DNA of 64,000 nt from UBA2334 sp964396895 (GCA_964396895.1 CAYNGJ010000001.1:62001-126000), one strand, 5' to 3'. Numbered from the stretch's first letter, positions 1 through 9,854 are shown. Notes: generated by a model from the sequence alone, not told the origin. Numbers and translations: made by a program.

Positions 1-355
1 TTGCCCGGAGTTCCTCTCTTACAAAGGAAGGATGTTGGGCCAGCAGATTTTCAATATCTGGATTGTGTCGATAGATGATGTCCAGCATGTCGGCAGCCTT
101 GAGATCAGCTGCATCCAAAATTTCCTGAACGCCGTTGTTGATCCCGATGCGCAACGGCGTCAAGTCTTGGGTGGTGTCGCTCGCATAGATATCAATGCTT
201 CTGACATTGAATATCTTGGAGCTATGTATCACCAAAGCGATCATCAAATTGGGATTGGCGCTATGGTTCCAACTGCAAATTAACAATTCGGACTCCTCAT
301 CAGACGGGAGCGAATAGTTATATTGAAGATTCCCAAACAATGCAATGCTGATCAT
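1..355 (-). CDS. Unknown third gene of the type III R-M operon (partial)
   Basis: An open frame on the minus strand starts with ATG at 355-353 and stays open to the window edge (118 codons visible). Its ATG overlaps the TGA of res as ATGA, so it is translationally coupled to the restriction gene and must belong to the same operon. The N-terminus reads MISIALFGNLQYNYS and the visible part contains ADMLDIIYRHNPDIENLL; there is no signal peptide or membrane segment. I do not recognise a family from this fragment. Its position suggests an accessory defence or R-M related role, but that is inference only. Confidence 0.7.
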   Translation of the reverse strand, partial: MISIALFGNLQYNYSLPSDEESELLICSWNHSANPNLMIALVIHSSKIFNVRSIDIYASDTTQDLTPLRIGINNGVQEILDAADLKAADMLDIIYRHNPDIENLLAQHPSFVREELRA

Positions 356-2721
356 TTCAAGCACTCTTTGACAGCCTTGTCCAAGTCATCCACATGGATT
401 GGCGTCGGAGTGCCTGACTTCATCTTCCACACGGTGTAGCCGCCCTTGATGGCCTTGCCACGCAATTCGGTTTGCTTGCCTTCGCTGATGAAGCGCACTT
501 GAACCTTGGTCTTTCCACCGTCTTGGATGTCGAAGAGTTTTCGGGCCACGGCGTCCGACAACAAGTGCGAGCCCTTGGTGTCCAAGCAATAAACCATGTT
601 GCCTTTCCAGACGATAAAGTCAGGGTAGAACGAGGCCGTGTCGCCCGCTGATAGCAACGGAATATGGAAACCGCCTGCACTCGGGTTGCGGTGCCAAGTG
701 TTGCCAGCCTTGTCCAGCGCTTGAGCGAAGACCAACTCAAACTTGTTGAAGCCCGCATAGCGTTCATATAGGCCATTGGTGAACGCCGGGGCATTCTTGG
801 GAACCCGCATGGCTCCGAACCGGAATGGCCGCAATGTTTCATAGACAAGCTCGGCCTGCTGGTAATAGGCCTCGACTATCTCAATGGCCGTTTTTTCCGC
901 CGCCTTGTTGGCATTGCTTTGAACCTGCACGCGCACGTCGAATTTTGGGTCCTTGAAATCGGACACAGCCAACGCGCGATTGGAGCGAGAGCGCAGAGCC
1001 GTGTTCACCAGCCAGCGAAGCCGCACCGGATTCGTATGTCCATCAGCCGTCCAATTTGGCGTTCCGCCGTCGTCTCCGAGATTCTTCAAGTCGATGACTT
1101 GGGACGCGACATGAGCCTGGCCGAATGTGTCGGGACTTCCATCGGCAAAAGTTGGAAACACTCCGATGATTTCAGCGATGCGCTCACAGGCCGCCTCGGC
1201 ATCCACATTGACATGGCACAGCGGAGCATCGACATCGTCCTTGGGCTTGATGTCTTCGGAGCCAGACCCCGCGCCGCCAAAGTTGTCCACGATTTCGATG
1301 GGAGCGCCTTCGGCTTTCAACTTGGCTTTGACTGCGCCAAGGGCATCGACGAAAACGCTCTGGCTGTCCACACGCAAGAAGAAGTGGGCGGAATTCAGCA
1401 GCGGATTGTCGTAGTGCTCGGCACCGTATTGGCGAAGCACGCGGCCTATGACCTGTTCAACTTGGATCGACGACCCCATGCTCTTGTCGATGTAGGCCAG
1501 ATAGCAAGCCGGATCATCCCAGCCCTCTTGCAGCGAAAGATTGAAGATGATGTGCTGATAGTCGCCCGCTGTGAATTCGTCGAAGTCGCTATCCCCCTTG
1601 GAAAACAAGTTGACCTCGTCGGGCTTGTTGCCATCGACGAATGTGAGATTCGCATAAATGGCCACGGACTTCGGATCGACACCCTTTTCCTCGACGAGAT
1701 AGCGCCAGATGCGAATGGGCGGGGCCTTGCGGTGCGCGAATGGCTTGGTGTGATCGTCTTTCTCCCCATCGTCGGCAATGTTGGTCTTGCAAACGTAGAT
1801 GGCCTTGGGTTTGAAGCCAAGGCCGCGGGAATCAATCTCTTCCGTCAGCGTGTCCAGTCGGTCGGTTAGATCATCGAGGCACCGCTCCATCGGAGCCGTG
1901 CTGCCATCGAATTGAATCGCCCGCTTCACGAGTTGGGCGTCCACCACCTTTGCGCTATCGACCGCCGTGGTGATGAACCGCTTGATATCAGGCTTGCCAT
2001 CCTCATCGACCGCTTTCAAGACCTTGAACGCTTCGCCCTCTGCGTCAGCTTCATCAACCCACAATTTGATGTGTTGAATAACCGACTTGTTGAAGCTGTC
2101 CGGCAATTTCAATGTGGCCGACGCAAGCAGGTATGCATCGGGCTCCAGCTCCGCAAGCAGCTCAGTTTGCTGTTCGGAGAGGTTGTGGCCCTCGTCATAA
2201 ACGATCAGAAGCGGCCTGCGCTTGCCGTTGTCGGCTCGCTCAATCAATCGCTCCCACGGCGACTTGTCGCCGAAGCGATCATGGTCACGCTTGTAGATGT
2301 TGAGAGCGCCTTCGGACTGATCTTTGTTGTTGAACAGGCCTGTGGTCGCCATCACCATTAGTGGGGTGGAGCTGTCGGATATCAGTGCTGGACTCAACTG
2401 CGCGACGTTGATAACGCGGAAGCCGTCGATGATCTCGCTGTATTTTCCACCACCAGAGAAGTTCGTATAGGTTTGCGCGACAACAGACTTGGCCTTTGAC
2501 ATCCAAAACACGATGGGTTCGCAATCGAAGTGCGCCCGCATCAATGCGACGGATTGAGCGAGAACGGGAGTTTTTCCCGCGCCGGTCAACGCTGACAGCG
2601 CTTGAAAAAATGCTCTCGGCTTTTTCCCTTTGCGTGGCCTATCGGGATGGTTGGCGAAGAATGCATATCGGTCGGAAATCGACTTGGCCGCTTCCGATTG
2701 AAAAACTTTAAGTTCAAGCAT
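352..2721 (-). CDS. res: Type III restriction enzyme, Res subunit
   Basis: 789 aa. ATP-dependent DNA translocase/endonuclease subunit that works with Mod. Visible motifs: Walker A TGAGKT at about residues 46-51, Walker B-like box DEGH at about 176-179, a motif VI-like segment QVIGRVLRQ, and a C-terminal PD-(D/E)xK nuclease site (PDF at about 700, DTK at about 714-716). The start MLELKVFQSE is chosen because its ATG overlaps the mod stop (ATGCTTGA, 8 nt); a longer upstream frame would run back through mod. The length is somewhat short for the family but all key motifs are present, so it is probably active. Confidence 0.93.
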   Translation of the reverse strand: MLELKVFQSEAAKSISDRYAFFANHPDRPRKGKKPRAFFQALSALTGAGKTPVLAQSVALMRAHFDCEPIVFWMSKAKSVVAQTYTNFSGGGKYSEIIDGFRVINVAQLSPALISDSSTPLMVMATTGLFNNKDQSEGALNIYKRDHDRFGDKSPWERLIERADNGKRRPLLIVYDEGHNLSEQQTELLAELEPDAYLLASATLKLPDSFNKSVIQHIKLWVDEADAEGEAFKVLKAVDEDGKPDIKRFITTAVDSAKVVDAQLVKRAIQFDGSTAPMERCLDDLTDRLDTLTEEIDSRGLGFKPKAIYVCKTNIADDGEKDDHTKPFAHRKAPPIRIWRYLVEEKGVDPKSVAIYANLTFVDGNKPDEVNLFSKGDSDFDEFTAGDYQHIIFNLSLQEGWDDPACYLAYIDKSMGSSIQVEQVIGRVLRQYGAEHYDNPLLNSAHFFLRVDSQSVFVDALGAVKAKLKAEGAPIEIVDNFGGAGSGSEDIKPKDDVDAPLCHVNVDAEAACERIAEIIGVFPTFADGSPDTFGQAHVASQVIDLKNLGDDGGTPNWTADGHTNPVRLRWLVNTALRSRSNRALAVSDFKDPKFDVRVQVQSNANKAAEKTAIEIVEAYYQQAELVYETLRPFRFGAMRVPKNAPAFTNGLYERYAGFNKFELVFAQALDKAGNTWHRNPSAGGFHIPLLSAGDTASFYPDFIVWKGNMVYCLDTKGSHLLSDAVARKLFDIQDGGKTKVQVRFISEGKQTELRGKAIKGGYTVWKMKSGTPTPIHVDDLDKAVKECLK

Positions 2722-4720
2722 CCGCAACTTCCTCTGCGTTTTCGTTGTTGTAAGCGTCAGAACGCGGATTGAAGCCGATGTGTTCAAGGACCGAATCAGG
2801 AATTTTGTAAAACTCGATATCTGTCCCCGTGTATGGGGCCAGCGATGCGTAGACGTGATATCGCGTTGCCAGCTTTGCCGCCTTCGCCTCTTCAACGATG
2901 CGTTTGAAGGCTTCGCGATTGAGCGCCGATTTTTGGTCGGGGGCATCCCATATAAGGAAGAATCCCTCCTCTTTGGGATTCACCGCGAAAAGGTGGCGGT
3001 GCGACCCGGCAGGCAGGCGACGCAGATAAGACCGGGTTTTTTCGTTTCTATCCCAATAGCTGGTCAGCAGCAGGTCGATCATTTCCTCACGGGCGAGGGC
3101 GTTGACCGCTTCCGCGTCAATTTTCTCCCGCTTCAATTCCATGAAACGGAATCCGCTGGCAAGGGGTTGGACTGGTCCGCTTGCCCACTGGCCCGTAATC
3201 ACTCGTTTGACTCGATCAGCCGTGAGGGTGGAAGCATAGTGATCACCCTTTTCGGTGTTCCCTTGCTCTATGAGGATGAAGCGACGTTCCGTTCCAGCCT
3301 CAGCGTTCAAGTCCAGGACGGCGTGCCCCGTCGTTCCAGAACCCGCGAAGGGATCTAAAACTAATCCATCGGGTTTGCACCAGAGCTGAATGATTTTCTT
3401 GATCAGACGCAGCGGCTTGACTGTTTGGAATCCATGGTCCACACCAACGACAGCGGCAAGCTCCTTGATTCCCGACTGGCTATGGCCGGATTCTGTGTAG
3501 GCCCAAGACGCGCTGCCAATTTCGAAAGGCGAATCGTAGTCTTCGCTCGACCACCATGAAAGAGGAACCTTCCCTTTCTTGACATCCTTCAGGTAGGTTT
3601 TCAACCGGGGAGCACCTTCCCCCTTTTTGGTGAAAAACAGCTTGGGCCATTGGCCGCGGTCATATATCTTTTGGGCAGCGAGTCTCGATTTCTTAATCAA
3701 AGCAGCGCTATTGATGGCCTGGCCATCAACGAATTTGCAACCTTTCAAAACCAATGCTTTGACGTGGATTTGCTTTCCAGCCTTGTCGATCAAACCAACG
3801 TTGTCGCCGATTACTTTTTCTTCGTAAGCTGATCCCCACTCTTCGAGCCATGCCTTCATGGATGCTTTCGCCGAGCGCCAATAATTGGCGCCGGGATAGT
3901 GCATCTCGCCTGTGAATGGAGATTGAATGCCGTAGGCGGCCTTTGCGTCGCCGCTTGCGGCAGTCGGGTTTCCGCCAGTTTTTTTACTGTCCCACAGGCC
4001 TTCGGGGTCGCCGTCAGGATTGTCATAAATCGAATCCATGGCCATCGTCCGTTCTTCAAGACGAGTCTTGGAGCGTTCAGCATCTTTGGCATAGATGAGC
4101 ACATATTCAGTGGCAGTTGAAATATGCTTGGAGTCGGATTTTGGAGCGTAGGATTTTTGCCAATTGATAATGCCAATCCGGTTTTCTTCTTTGAAAATCT
4201 CATCCATCAACATGCCGAGGCGATACAGCTCCCGATGGTCAATGCAGATCGCAATGACGCCGCCGGGCTTTAACATTTCTCGCATCATCCAGATGCGAGG
4301 CGTCATGAATTTGAGCCACTTGCTGTGACGCGATCCGTCATCTTTCGGCACCAACTCGCCAAGGTCCGGGTCGTTGGGGTCCTTGTCCCACTTGTCGTTG
4401 TAGCGGAAGTCCTCGCCCGTGTTGTAAGGCGGGTCCGTCACGATCAGATCGACTTGCCCACGGTGCTTGTATAGCGTGACCATCGTGGAGAGGTTCTCGC
4501 CGTCCCAAATTTCATTTTGGGCTTGGTTGACCTCATCGCCTACGCAATGCTTTTTGACGATTTTGCTAAGCTTGGGTTTGACTTGGCGGATGATTTGCCA
4601 CGGCGCGGTTCGGCCCGTGTAGTTCATCACGATGCCATCTTTGCCCGCGTCACGCGACGCAGCCTCATGCTCTTGCAGCATTCGGATCAAGGCCGAGCGC
4701 GACAGTTGTTCGAAATCCAT
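2714..4720 (-). CDS. mod: Type III site-specific DNA methyltransferase, Mod subunit
   Basis: 668 aa. Adenine-N6 DNA methyltransferase that also gives the type III complex its sequence specificity. The catalytic DPPY (with NTGEDF) is at about residues 96-99 and the AdoMet-binding DPFAGSGTTGH at about 456-466, the motif order of beta-class methyltransferases. The long stretch between them would hold the target-recognition domain. The start at 4720 (MDFEQLSRS) is preferred over MTRRREY at 4741 because GAAGGGA lies just upstream of it. It is the first gene of a three-gene operon. I saw no simple-sequence repeat that would suggest phase variation. Confidence 0.94.
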   Translation of the reverse strand: MDFEQLSRSALIRMLQEHEAASRDAGKDGIVMNYTGRTAPWQIIRQVKPKLSKIVKKHCVGDEVNQAQNEIWDGENLSTMVTLYKHRGQVDLIVTDPPYNTGEDFRYNDKWDKDPNDPDLGELVPKDDGSRHSKWLKFMTPRIWMMREMLKPGGVIAICIDHRELYRLGMLMDEIFKEENRIGIINWQKSYAPKSDSKHISTATEYVLIYAKDAERSKTRLEERTMAMDSIYDNPDGDPEGLWDSKKTGGNPTAASGDAKAAYGIQSPFTGEMHYPGANYWRSAKASMKAWLEEWGSAYEEKVIGDNVGLIDKAGKQIHVKALVLKGCKFVDGQAINSAALIKKSRLAAQKIYDRGQWPKLFFTKKGEGAPRLKTYLKDVKKGKVPLSWWSSEDYDSPFEIGSASWAYTESGHSQSGIKELAAVVGVDHGFQTVKPLRLIKKIIQLWCKPDGLVLDPFAGSGTTGHAVLDLNAEAGTERRFILIEQGNTEKGDHYASTLTADRVKRVITGQWASGPVQPLASGFRFMELKREKIDAEAVNALAREEMIDLLLTSYWDRNEKTRSYLRRLPAGSHRHLFAVNPKEEGFFLIWDAPDQKSALNREAFKRIVEEAKAAKLATRYHVYASLAPYTGTDIEFYKIPDSVLEHIGFNPRSDAYNNENAEEVADA

Positions 4721-5156
4721 GTATTCCCTTCGTCGAGTCAACGCCCGGCGATAGCAGCGCGAATGGAATCGCTTGTCTGCTTGGATTAGTGGATGGCTGG
4801 GCGCGCTTTCGTGATCCCCTCATCATACCCGCAGGAACAGGCCGAAATTGACCTCCACGGTGAGGTTCCACGGGGACCTTTTCACCGTCATCCGTGCACA
4901 GGTGAGGCTCCACAGGGACCTCAGCCTACTCTGTGGGTCGTCCGAGTGCGCAATTGGCTTGCTTTCAGGCCCGATGCTGCCAGTCTGGCGCCTGCATGTC
5001 CCCGAAGAAGCTCACCTTTGGCTCTCGGGTCCCCGTAGATTCTCACCATAGCCGCGAGAGTCCGCGGCCGAACAGGTAGCCGTGCCCATGATGGTCAACT
5101 TGATTTCAGTGCATCAATGTGGTTAGTTGGTGGCTACTGACTATCAGGATGTTGTG
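4721..5156. other. Gene-poor interval upstream of mod with an imperfect direct repeat
   Basis: No convincing gene. A 20-nt unit, GTGAGGTTCCACGGGGACCT at 4860-4879, recurs at 4902-4921 with two mismatches, a 42-nt period. The interval should contain the mod promoter on the minus strand and, towards 5150, the ribosome binding site of the next gene. It may be a remnant of a mobile element, but no transposase motif is legible. Confidence 0.4.
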
Positions 5157-5519
5157 ATGAGATTCTTTTTCGACGAGGAGACGGACGCCAACCTAGCGAC
5201 CGCAGACGACTTGGCCGACTACATGGAGGTCTTCGCGTTTGATGGCCCCGTTGACGCATTCGGGCAAGGCGCGATCAAGATCGTTGACGCGGGACGCTTG
5301 CTGATCGACTTCTCGGAAAGCGGCGATGGACCCGGCGAAGTTTTCCGAGAGTCTCGGAAGGTCTACACGAACATCATTATCGCTATCACCGGTCTGGATG
5401 ATTTGCAGTATGGGGATGCGCTGCGGGGCTTGGCTCATCGCTATTGGGTCGAAGGGGAAGCCATGGCCATAGCCCGCATTGCCGCTCCGGCAGCACCCCG
5501 CCCGCACAGCACACTTTGA
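5157..5519 (+). CDS. Small hypothetical protein
   Basis: 120 aa, start MRFFFDEETDANLA, stop at 5517-5519. A CAGGAT ribosome-binding sequence lies about 6 nt before the ATG. The composition is acidic and globular, with no signal peptide or membrane helix; the C-terminal dozen residues (rich in Ala and Pro) look unstructured. I do not recognise the family. It stands alone between the R-M operon and the sensor kinase, on the opposite strand from mod. The opposite frame is also open for 125 codons, so coding strand is the main uncertainty; the ribosome binding site and residue composition favour this one. Confidence 0.5.
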   Translation: MRFFFDEETDANLATADDLADYMEVFAFDGPVDAFGQGAIKIVDAGRLLIDFSESGDGPGEVFRESRKVYTNIIIAITGLDDLQYGDALRGLAHRYWVEGEAMAIARIAAPAAPRPHSTL

Positions 5520-6030
5520 CTCTTCGGCGACGGCGTTCGACACTGTCATGATGGGGCCGCACACGCCCATGATGAGTCGTCATTCGGGTGTGCCGCAACC
5601 CGCCGTTTCCAGTCCCCGTTTCAGGCGCTGCGGCGCGTATGGAAGACCTTGATTGAAGGCGCCGTGATGCGCGGTAAACGCCCCTCAAGTGCCCTCAAGA
5701 CTAGTGCGTCCTGATGGGTGCTAGATGGGGACTTAGTCGTGAAAAAGTAGGAAAAAACCCAGACTTTACAAGGAAGAAAAAGTCACACGCCTGTAATGCT
5801 GCATCATGGGGGTGTGGCCCTGGGCCAGCAGATCGGCGGCCGTGGGAGCCTGGGCCAACTGGGTCATGCCGTCGTTCGGCGGTGGGTGGGCGGGGGTGTC
5901 GAGGGGAGATGCGGCGCTGGAGGTCATGGGGCTGCCCGGTGGGGCGGGGAAGTCACAGGTGTCGGTTCGGGGAGGCCTTGGGCCAAGCCCTGTGTTCTAT
6001 CATGTTCCGTCACACAGATGGGGCATCAGC
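5520..6030. other. Intergenic interval upstream of the sensor kinase
   Basis: No gene supported. The frames open here are GC-skewed shadows. The AT-rich stretch at about 5738-5782 is the likeliest place for a promoter driving the kinase gene, but no good -35/-10 pair could be picked. Confidence 0.4.
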
Positions 6031-8925
6031 ATGGTGGTCATTCTCAAGGTCGGGGGGCGCACGGATGCGGCAGAGCGCATTCGGGCCGTCATTCGGCAGG
6101 ACGGCCTGGACTGGCGGCTGGTCCACGTCAGCAGCTGTGCGCAGGCCGTGCTGGCCCTGCAACGCGAGGCGGTGGATGTGCTGTTGGCCCACCACAGCTT
6201 GCCCGATGGCACGGCCATGGACGTGCTGGCCGTGGCTGGGAGCCTGCCCGTCATCCTCACCATTGCCCGAGGCGAGGAAGTGGCCGTGGCCCAGGCGTTG
6301 GACCAAGGGGTGGCCGACTACATTTTTGAGGACATTGGTCCCGACTTTGGGGCACTGGTGATGGCGCAGTTGCGTTCAGCCCTGCGCCACCGCGACATGT
6401 CCCGCCAGGTGGACCGCCAGCACCGATTGCTGACCGCCATCAGCCGTGCGCAGAGCAGCTTCATCCGCACGGCACACAACCGGCAGGCGTTCGATTTGCT
6501 GCTGACCGAATTGCTGGCGCTCACCGACAGCGCCTATGGCTTTGTGGGCGAAGTGTTTTACGACGCGCCAGACCAACCCTGGCTGAGGGTTCACGCCATT
6601 TCCAACTTGGCGTGGGATGAGGCGTCACGCCGCCGATACGCCCAGGCCCAGGGCGGTGGCATGGTGTTTCGCAACCCCAACACCCTGTTTGGTGAGGTGC
6701 TGCGCACGGGCGAACCCGTCATCAGCAACCAACCGCACACCGACCCCAGGTCGCACGGTGTGCCGCCCGGCCATGTGCAGCTGCACGCTTTCCTGGGCAT
6801 ACCCGTGGGGCAGGGCGGGCAACTGCTGGCGATGGTGGGCTTGGCCAACCGGCCAGGCGGGTATGGGCAGGCGGACATCACGTTTTTGCAGCCACTGCTC
6901 GACGCCATTGCCCAGATGGTGGAGGCCAGGCGACAGGCGCAGCTGCGCCGGGACGTCCGTGGCATGCTGGAGAGCACACTCAACAGCATCGACCAGGGCA
7001 TCGCGATGGTGGATCCCCAGGGGCGGGTCGCTCTGTTCAACCAGCAGGTGGCGCGGTTGCTGAACCTGGACCCGCAGTGGCTGGCCCAGAAACCACTGGA
7101 AAGCGAGGTCGTGGCCCAACTGCTGGCCCGGGGGGATTTTGGTGTCGATTTCGAACGCATCGCCGACCCGGTGGTGCGAGACCACTTGCGCCACCGTCGG
7201 GGCAAGGTGATGCCATCGAGCCACTACCAGCGCGAGACACCGGACGGTCGCTGGTTGGATGTGGTGCACCACCCCCTGCCCGACGGTACCCTGGTGCGCA
7301 CCTACACCGATGTGACCCACGTGGTGCACAGCCGACAGGCACTGGCCCAGACCCATGCCCGCTTGGAGGCCATCCTGGATGGCACAGGGGCGGGCACCTG
7401 GGAGTGGCAGCTGAGCTCCGACGAGCTGCGGGTGAATGAGCGCTTTGCCGCTTTACTGGGGTGCGAGCGCTCGGCCCTGCCAGACCGTCGCAATGCGCTG
7501 CACAGCCTGCTGATGCACCCGGACGACGAGGTGCGCGAGGTGCAGGCGGCCCAGGCCCACCTGCAAGGTGACCTGCAGCTGTACGAGTGCCAATACCGCC
7601 TGCGCCACACCGACGGGCGCTGGCTGTGGGTGCTGGCGCGTGGCCGCATCAACCAGCGCGCCGCCGACGGGGCGGGGCAGGTGATGTCCGGCACCATCAT
7701 CGACATTTCGGTCAATAAGCAGGCCGAAGAAGCCTTGCGCCTCGCCTCTGAGTTGCTCAAAGACCGCACGCAGACGTTAGAGACCACGCTGGCGGCCATG
7801 GGGCAGGGCTTGCTGGTGGTGGGGCCAGACGGTCGGATACGCGCACACAACCCCCAAATTTGCACCATGTTGGATGTGCCGCCCCACATGCTGGCCGACC
7901 ACCCCTTGCTGAGCGACATGGTGCGCTGGCAGGCCTGGCGGGGCGACTTTGGTGACAACGGGGACTTGGTGGAGCCCAGCGGGCGTGCCTACCTCGCGGC
8001 GGGTGCGGTGGCGGTGGACGATGCCCTGCCGCGCACCTACGTGCGCCGCACACGCCAGGGGCGCATCCTGGAGGTCAAGTCCAACCCCTTGCCGGGGGGA
8101 GGCTTTGTGCGCACCTTCTCCGACGTGACGTCCTATGTCGAGGCGCTGGACATGGCCAGGGAAAGTCGAGAAGAGGTGCTGCGCCTGAACGAGACGCTGG
8201 AGCAGCGGGTGGCACTGCGCACCGCCGAGCTGGAGGGCTCCATGCACGACATCGAAGCCCTGTCGTATTCCATTGCCCACGATTTGCGGGGGCCGCTGCG
8301 GGCGGTGAACGGTTTTGCCGCACTCATTGCCCAGGACGAGGCGGAGCGCCTGAGCCCCGACGGACGGGAGATGTTCGAGCGCATCACCGAGGCGTCTCGG
8401 CGCATGGGCAGCATGATCACAGACCTGCTAGAGCTGTTCAAGGTGGTGCGGGCCGACATCAGTCCCGTGGCGGTGGACCTGGCGGCGCTGGTGCAAGAGG
8501 CGGTGCGTTCGCTGGCCTCGTCATTCCCGCGCACCGAGGTGGCGGTGCAGCCCATGCCCATGGCCCATGGGGACGCCACGCTGCTGCGCCACCTGGTGTT
8601 CAACCTGCTGGACAACGCCCTGAAATACTCGGCCAAGGTCGAGGCACCGGCGGTACCGAGCATCACCGTGGGGTGGTCGGACACCGAGGCGGCCTGGTTT
8701 GTGCGCGACAACGGTGTGGGTTTTGACATGGCCAACGCCGACAAGCTGTTTGGCCTGTTCCAGCGCCTGCATGCCCCTGCCGACTTCGAGGGTTCGGGCG
8801 TGGGGCTGGCGGTGGTGGCGCGCATTGTGCAGCGCCACGGCGGGCGGGTGTGGGCCCATTCCGCACCTGGGTGCGGGGCCACCTTCTGGTTCACGCTGGG
8901 CCAGCCAGCGACCAGCAAGCCTTAA
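6031..8925 (+). CDS. Multi-domain soluble sensor histidine kinase
   Basis: 964 aa, no membrane segments, so a cytoplasmic sensor. Order of domains: receiver-like domain (about 1-120), GAF-like domain (about 140-300), three PAS-like segments (starting near 309, 445 and 575), coiled coil, HisKA with phospho-acceptor His near residue 750 (SIAHDLRGPLRAV), and HATPase_c with an N box (NLLDNALKYS), G1 (DNGVGFD) and G2 (GSGVGLAV). The receiver looks degenerate: where the phospho-Asp is expected the sequence reads LLAHHSLPDG, and the usual Lys is replaced in DYIFED. The start at 6031 (MVVILKVGG) is chosen because the upstream frame has non-protein-like composition. Its stop overlaps the suhB stop tail to tail. 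No response regulator is adjacent, and the signal is unknown. Confidence 0.88.
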   Translation: MVVILKVGGRTDAAERIRAVIRQDGLDWRLVHVSSCAQAVLALQREAVDVLLAHHSLPDGTAMDVLAVAGSLPVILTIARGEEVAVAQALDQGVADYIFEDIGPDFGALVMAQLRSALRHRDMSRQVDRQHRLLTAISRAQSSFIRTAHNRQAFDLLLTELLALTDSAYGFVGEVFYDAPDQPWLRVHAISNLAWDEASRRRYAQAQGGGMVFRNPNTLFGEVLRTGEPVISNQPHTDPRSHGVPPGHVQLHAFLGIPVGQGGQLLAMVGLANRPGGYGQADITFLQPLLDAIAQMVEARRQAQLRRDVRGMLESTLNSIDQGIAMVDPQGRVALFNQQVARLLNLDPQWLAQKPLESEVVAQLLARGDFGVDFERIADPVVRDHLRHRRGKVMPSSHYQRETPDGRWLDVVHHPLPDGTLVRTYTDVTHVVHSRQALAQTHARLEAILDGTGAGTWEWQLSSDELRVNERFAALLGCERSALPDRRNALHSLLMHPDDEVREVQAAQAHLQGDLQLYECQYRLRHTDGRWLWVLARGRINQRAADGAGQVMSGTIIDISVNKQAEEALRLASELLKDRTQTLETTLAAMGQGLLVVGPDGRIRAHNPQICTMLDVPPHMLADHPLLSDMVRWQAWRGDFGDNGDLVEPSGRAYLAAGAVAVDDALPRTYVRRTRQGRILEVKSNPLPGGGFVRTFSDVTSYVEALDMARESREEVLRLNETLEQRVALRTAELEGSMHDIEALSYSIAHDLRGPLRAVNGFAALIAQDEAERLSPDGREMFERITEASRRMGSMITDLLELFKVVRADISPVAVDLAALVQEAVRSLASSFPRTEVAVQPMPMAHGDATLLRHLVFNLLDNALKYSAKVEAPAVPSITVGWSDTEAAWFVRDNGVGFDMANADKLFGLFQRLHAPADFEGSGVGLAVVARIVQRHGGRVWAHSAPGCGATFWFTLGQPATSKP

Positions 8926-9854
8926 AAAGGCGCGTCGTCTGACGACCCATTGGCGGCTGGCGTGGCATCGTCCGCCCCGCTGCTGGCCGCCAGTGCCACT
9001 GCGGCCTGCAACGACTGGCGCACCGTGGCCTTGTCGCCTGCGCTGGCGAACTTGCTGTATTTGCCGATCACGCTCACCAGTTGGCCGTAAATTTTGGGGT
9101 TGGCGGCCAAGCACTCGCCCTGGTGCAAAAAGTCGGATTCGCCCGTGAAGTTGCCCACCAGACCACCGGCCTCGGTCACCAGCAAGGCGCCAGCAGCCAT
9201 GTCCCAGGGTGACAGGCCTTTTTCAAAGAAGCCGTCGGAAAAACCAGCGGCCACGTAGGCCAGGTCCAGGGCGGCAGAGCCGGGGCGGCGGACACCGGCG
9301 CAGCGGGGCATCACGTCGCCCAGCATGGCCAGGAACGGTTTCATCTCGTCGCCGGGGCGGAAGGGGAAGCCCGTGCTCAGCAGCGTGTCGCGCAGGTGGG
9401 TGCGCTTGGCCACGCGGATGCGGCGCTCGTTCAGGTAGGCACCGCGCCCCTTGGTGGCGCAAAACAGGTCGTTGCGGCTGGGGTCGTAAATGACGGCCTG
9501 CTCCAGCTTGCCTTTGACGGCCAGCGCAATGCTGACGCAGTACACGGGGAAGCCATGGATGAAGTTGGTGGTGCCATCGATGGGGTCAATGATCCAGACA
9601 TGGTCTGCGCCGCCAAACTTGCCTGCACGCTCACCCGACTCTTCGGCCAGGATGGCGTGGTCGGGGTAGGCGGACAGCAGGGTGTCGATGATGGCTTCTT
9701 CAGCCTTTTGGTCGATTTCGGTCACAAAGTCGTTGGTCTGCTTGGCCGTTACGCGCACGGACTCCACGTCCAGCGCGGCGCGGTTGATGATGGTGCCAGC
9801 GGTGCGGGCGGCCTTGATGGCCACGTTGAGCATGGGGTGCAGATTGGACGACAT
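8922..9854 (-). CDS. suhB: Inositol-1-monophosphatase family protein (SuhB)
   Basis: 310 aa. Mg2+-dependent phosphatase of the inositol monophosphatase fold; SuhB also acts in rRNA antitermination complexes in Enterobacteria. Visible metal-binding motifs: EESGE, DPIDGTTNF and the C-terminal PWDMAAGALLVTEAGG. The start MSSNLHPMLN at 9854 fits family starts; the longer frame to 10364 would overlap trmJ and is rejected. The tail after about residue 270 is Ala/Ser-rich and not conserved. It is convergent with the sensor kinase (the two TAA stops overlap in TTAA) and divergent from trmJ. Confidence 0.93.
   Translation of the reverse strand: MSSNLHPMLNVAIKAARTAGTIINRAALDVESVRVTAKQTNDFVTEIDQKAEEAIIDTLLSAYPDHAILAEESGERAGKFGGADHVWIIDPIDGTTNFIHGFPVYCVSIALAVKGKLEQAVIYDPSRNDLFCATKGRGAYLNERRIRVAKRTHLRDTLLSTGFPFRPGDEMKPFLAMLGDVMPRCAGVRRPGSAALDLAYVAAGFSDGFFEKGLSPWDMAAGALLVTEAGGLVGNFTGESDFLHQGECLAANPKIYGQLVSVIGKYSKFASAGDKATVRQSLQAAVALAASSGADDATPAANGSSDDAPF

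Noticed and set aside
32..283. 83-codon plus-strand frame at the left edge
   Set aside because: It is antisense to the open minus-strand gene coupled to res by an ATGA overlap.
919..1869. 316-codon plus-strand frame
   Set aside because: Shadow of res; the Res frame has all helicase and nuclease motifs.
5193..5570. 125-codon minus-strand frame
   Set aside because: Opposite to the 5157-5519 frame, which has a ribosome binding site and better composition; not fully excluded.
5806..6030. Upstream extension of the sensor kinase
   Set aside because: Composition is Gly/Trp-rich and unlike a protein domain; receiver-like sequence begins at 6031.
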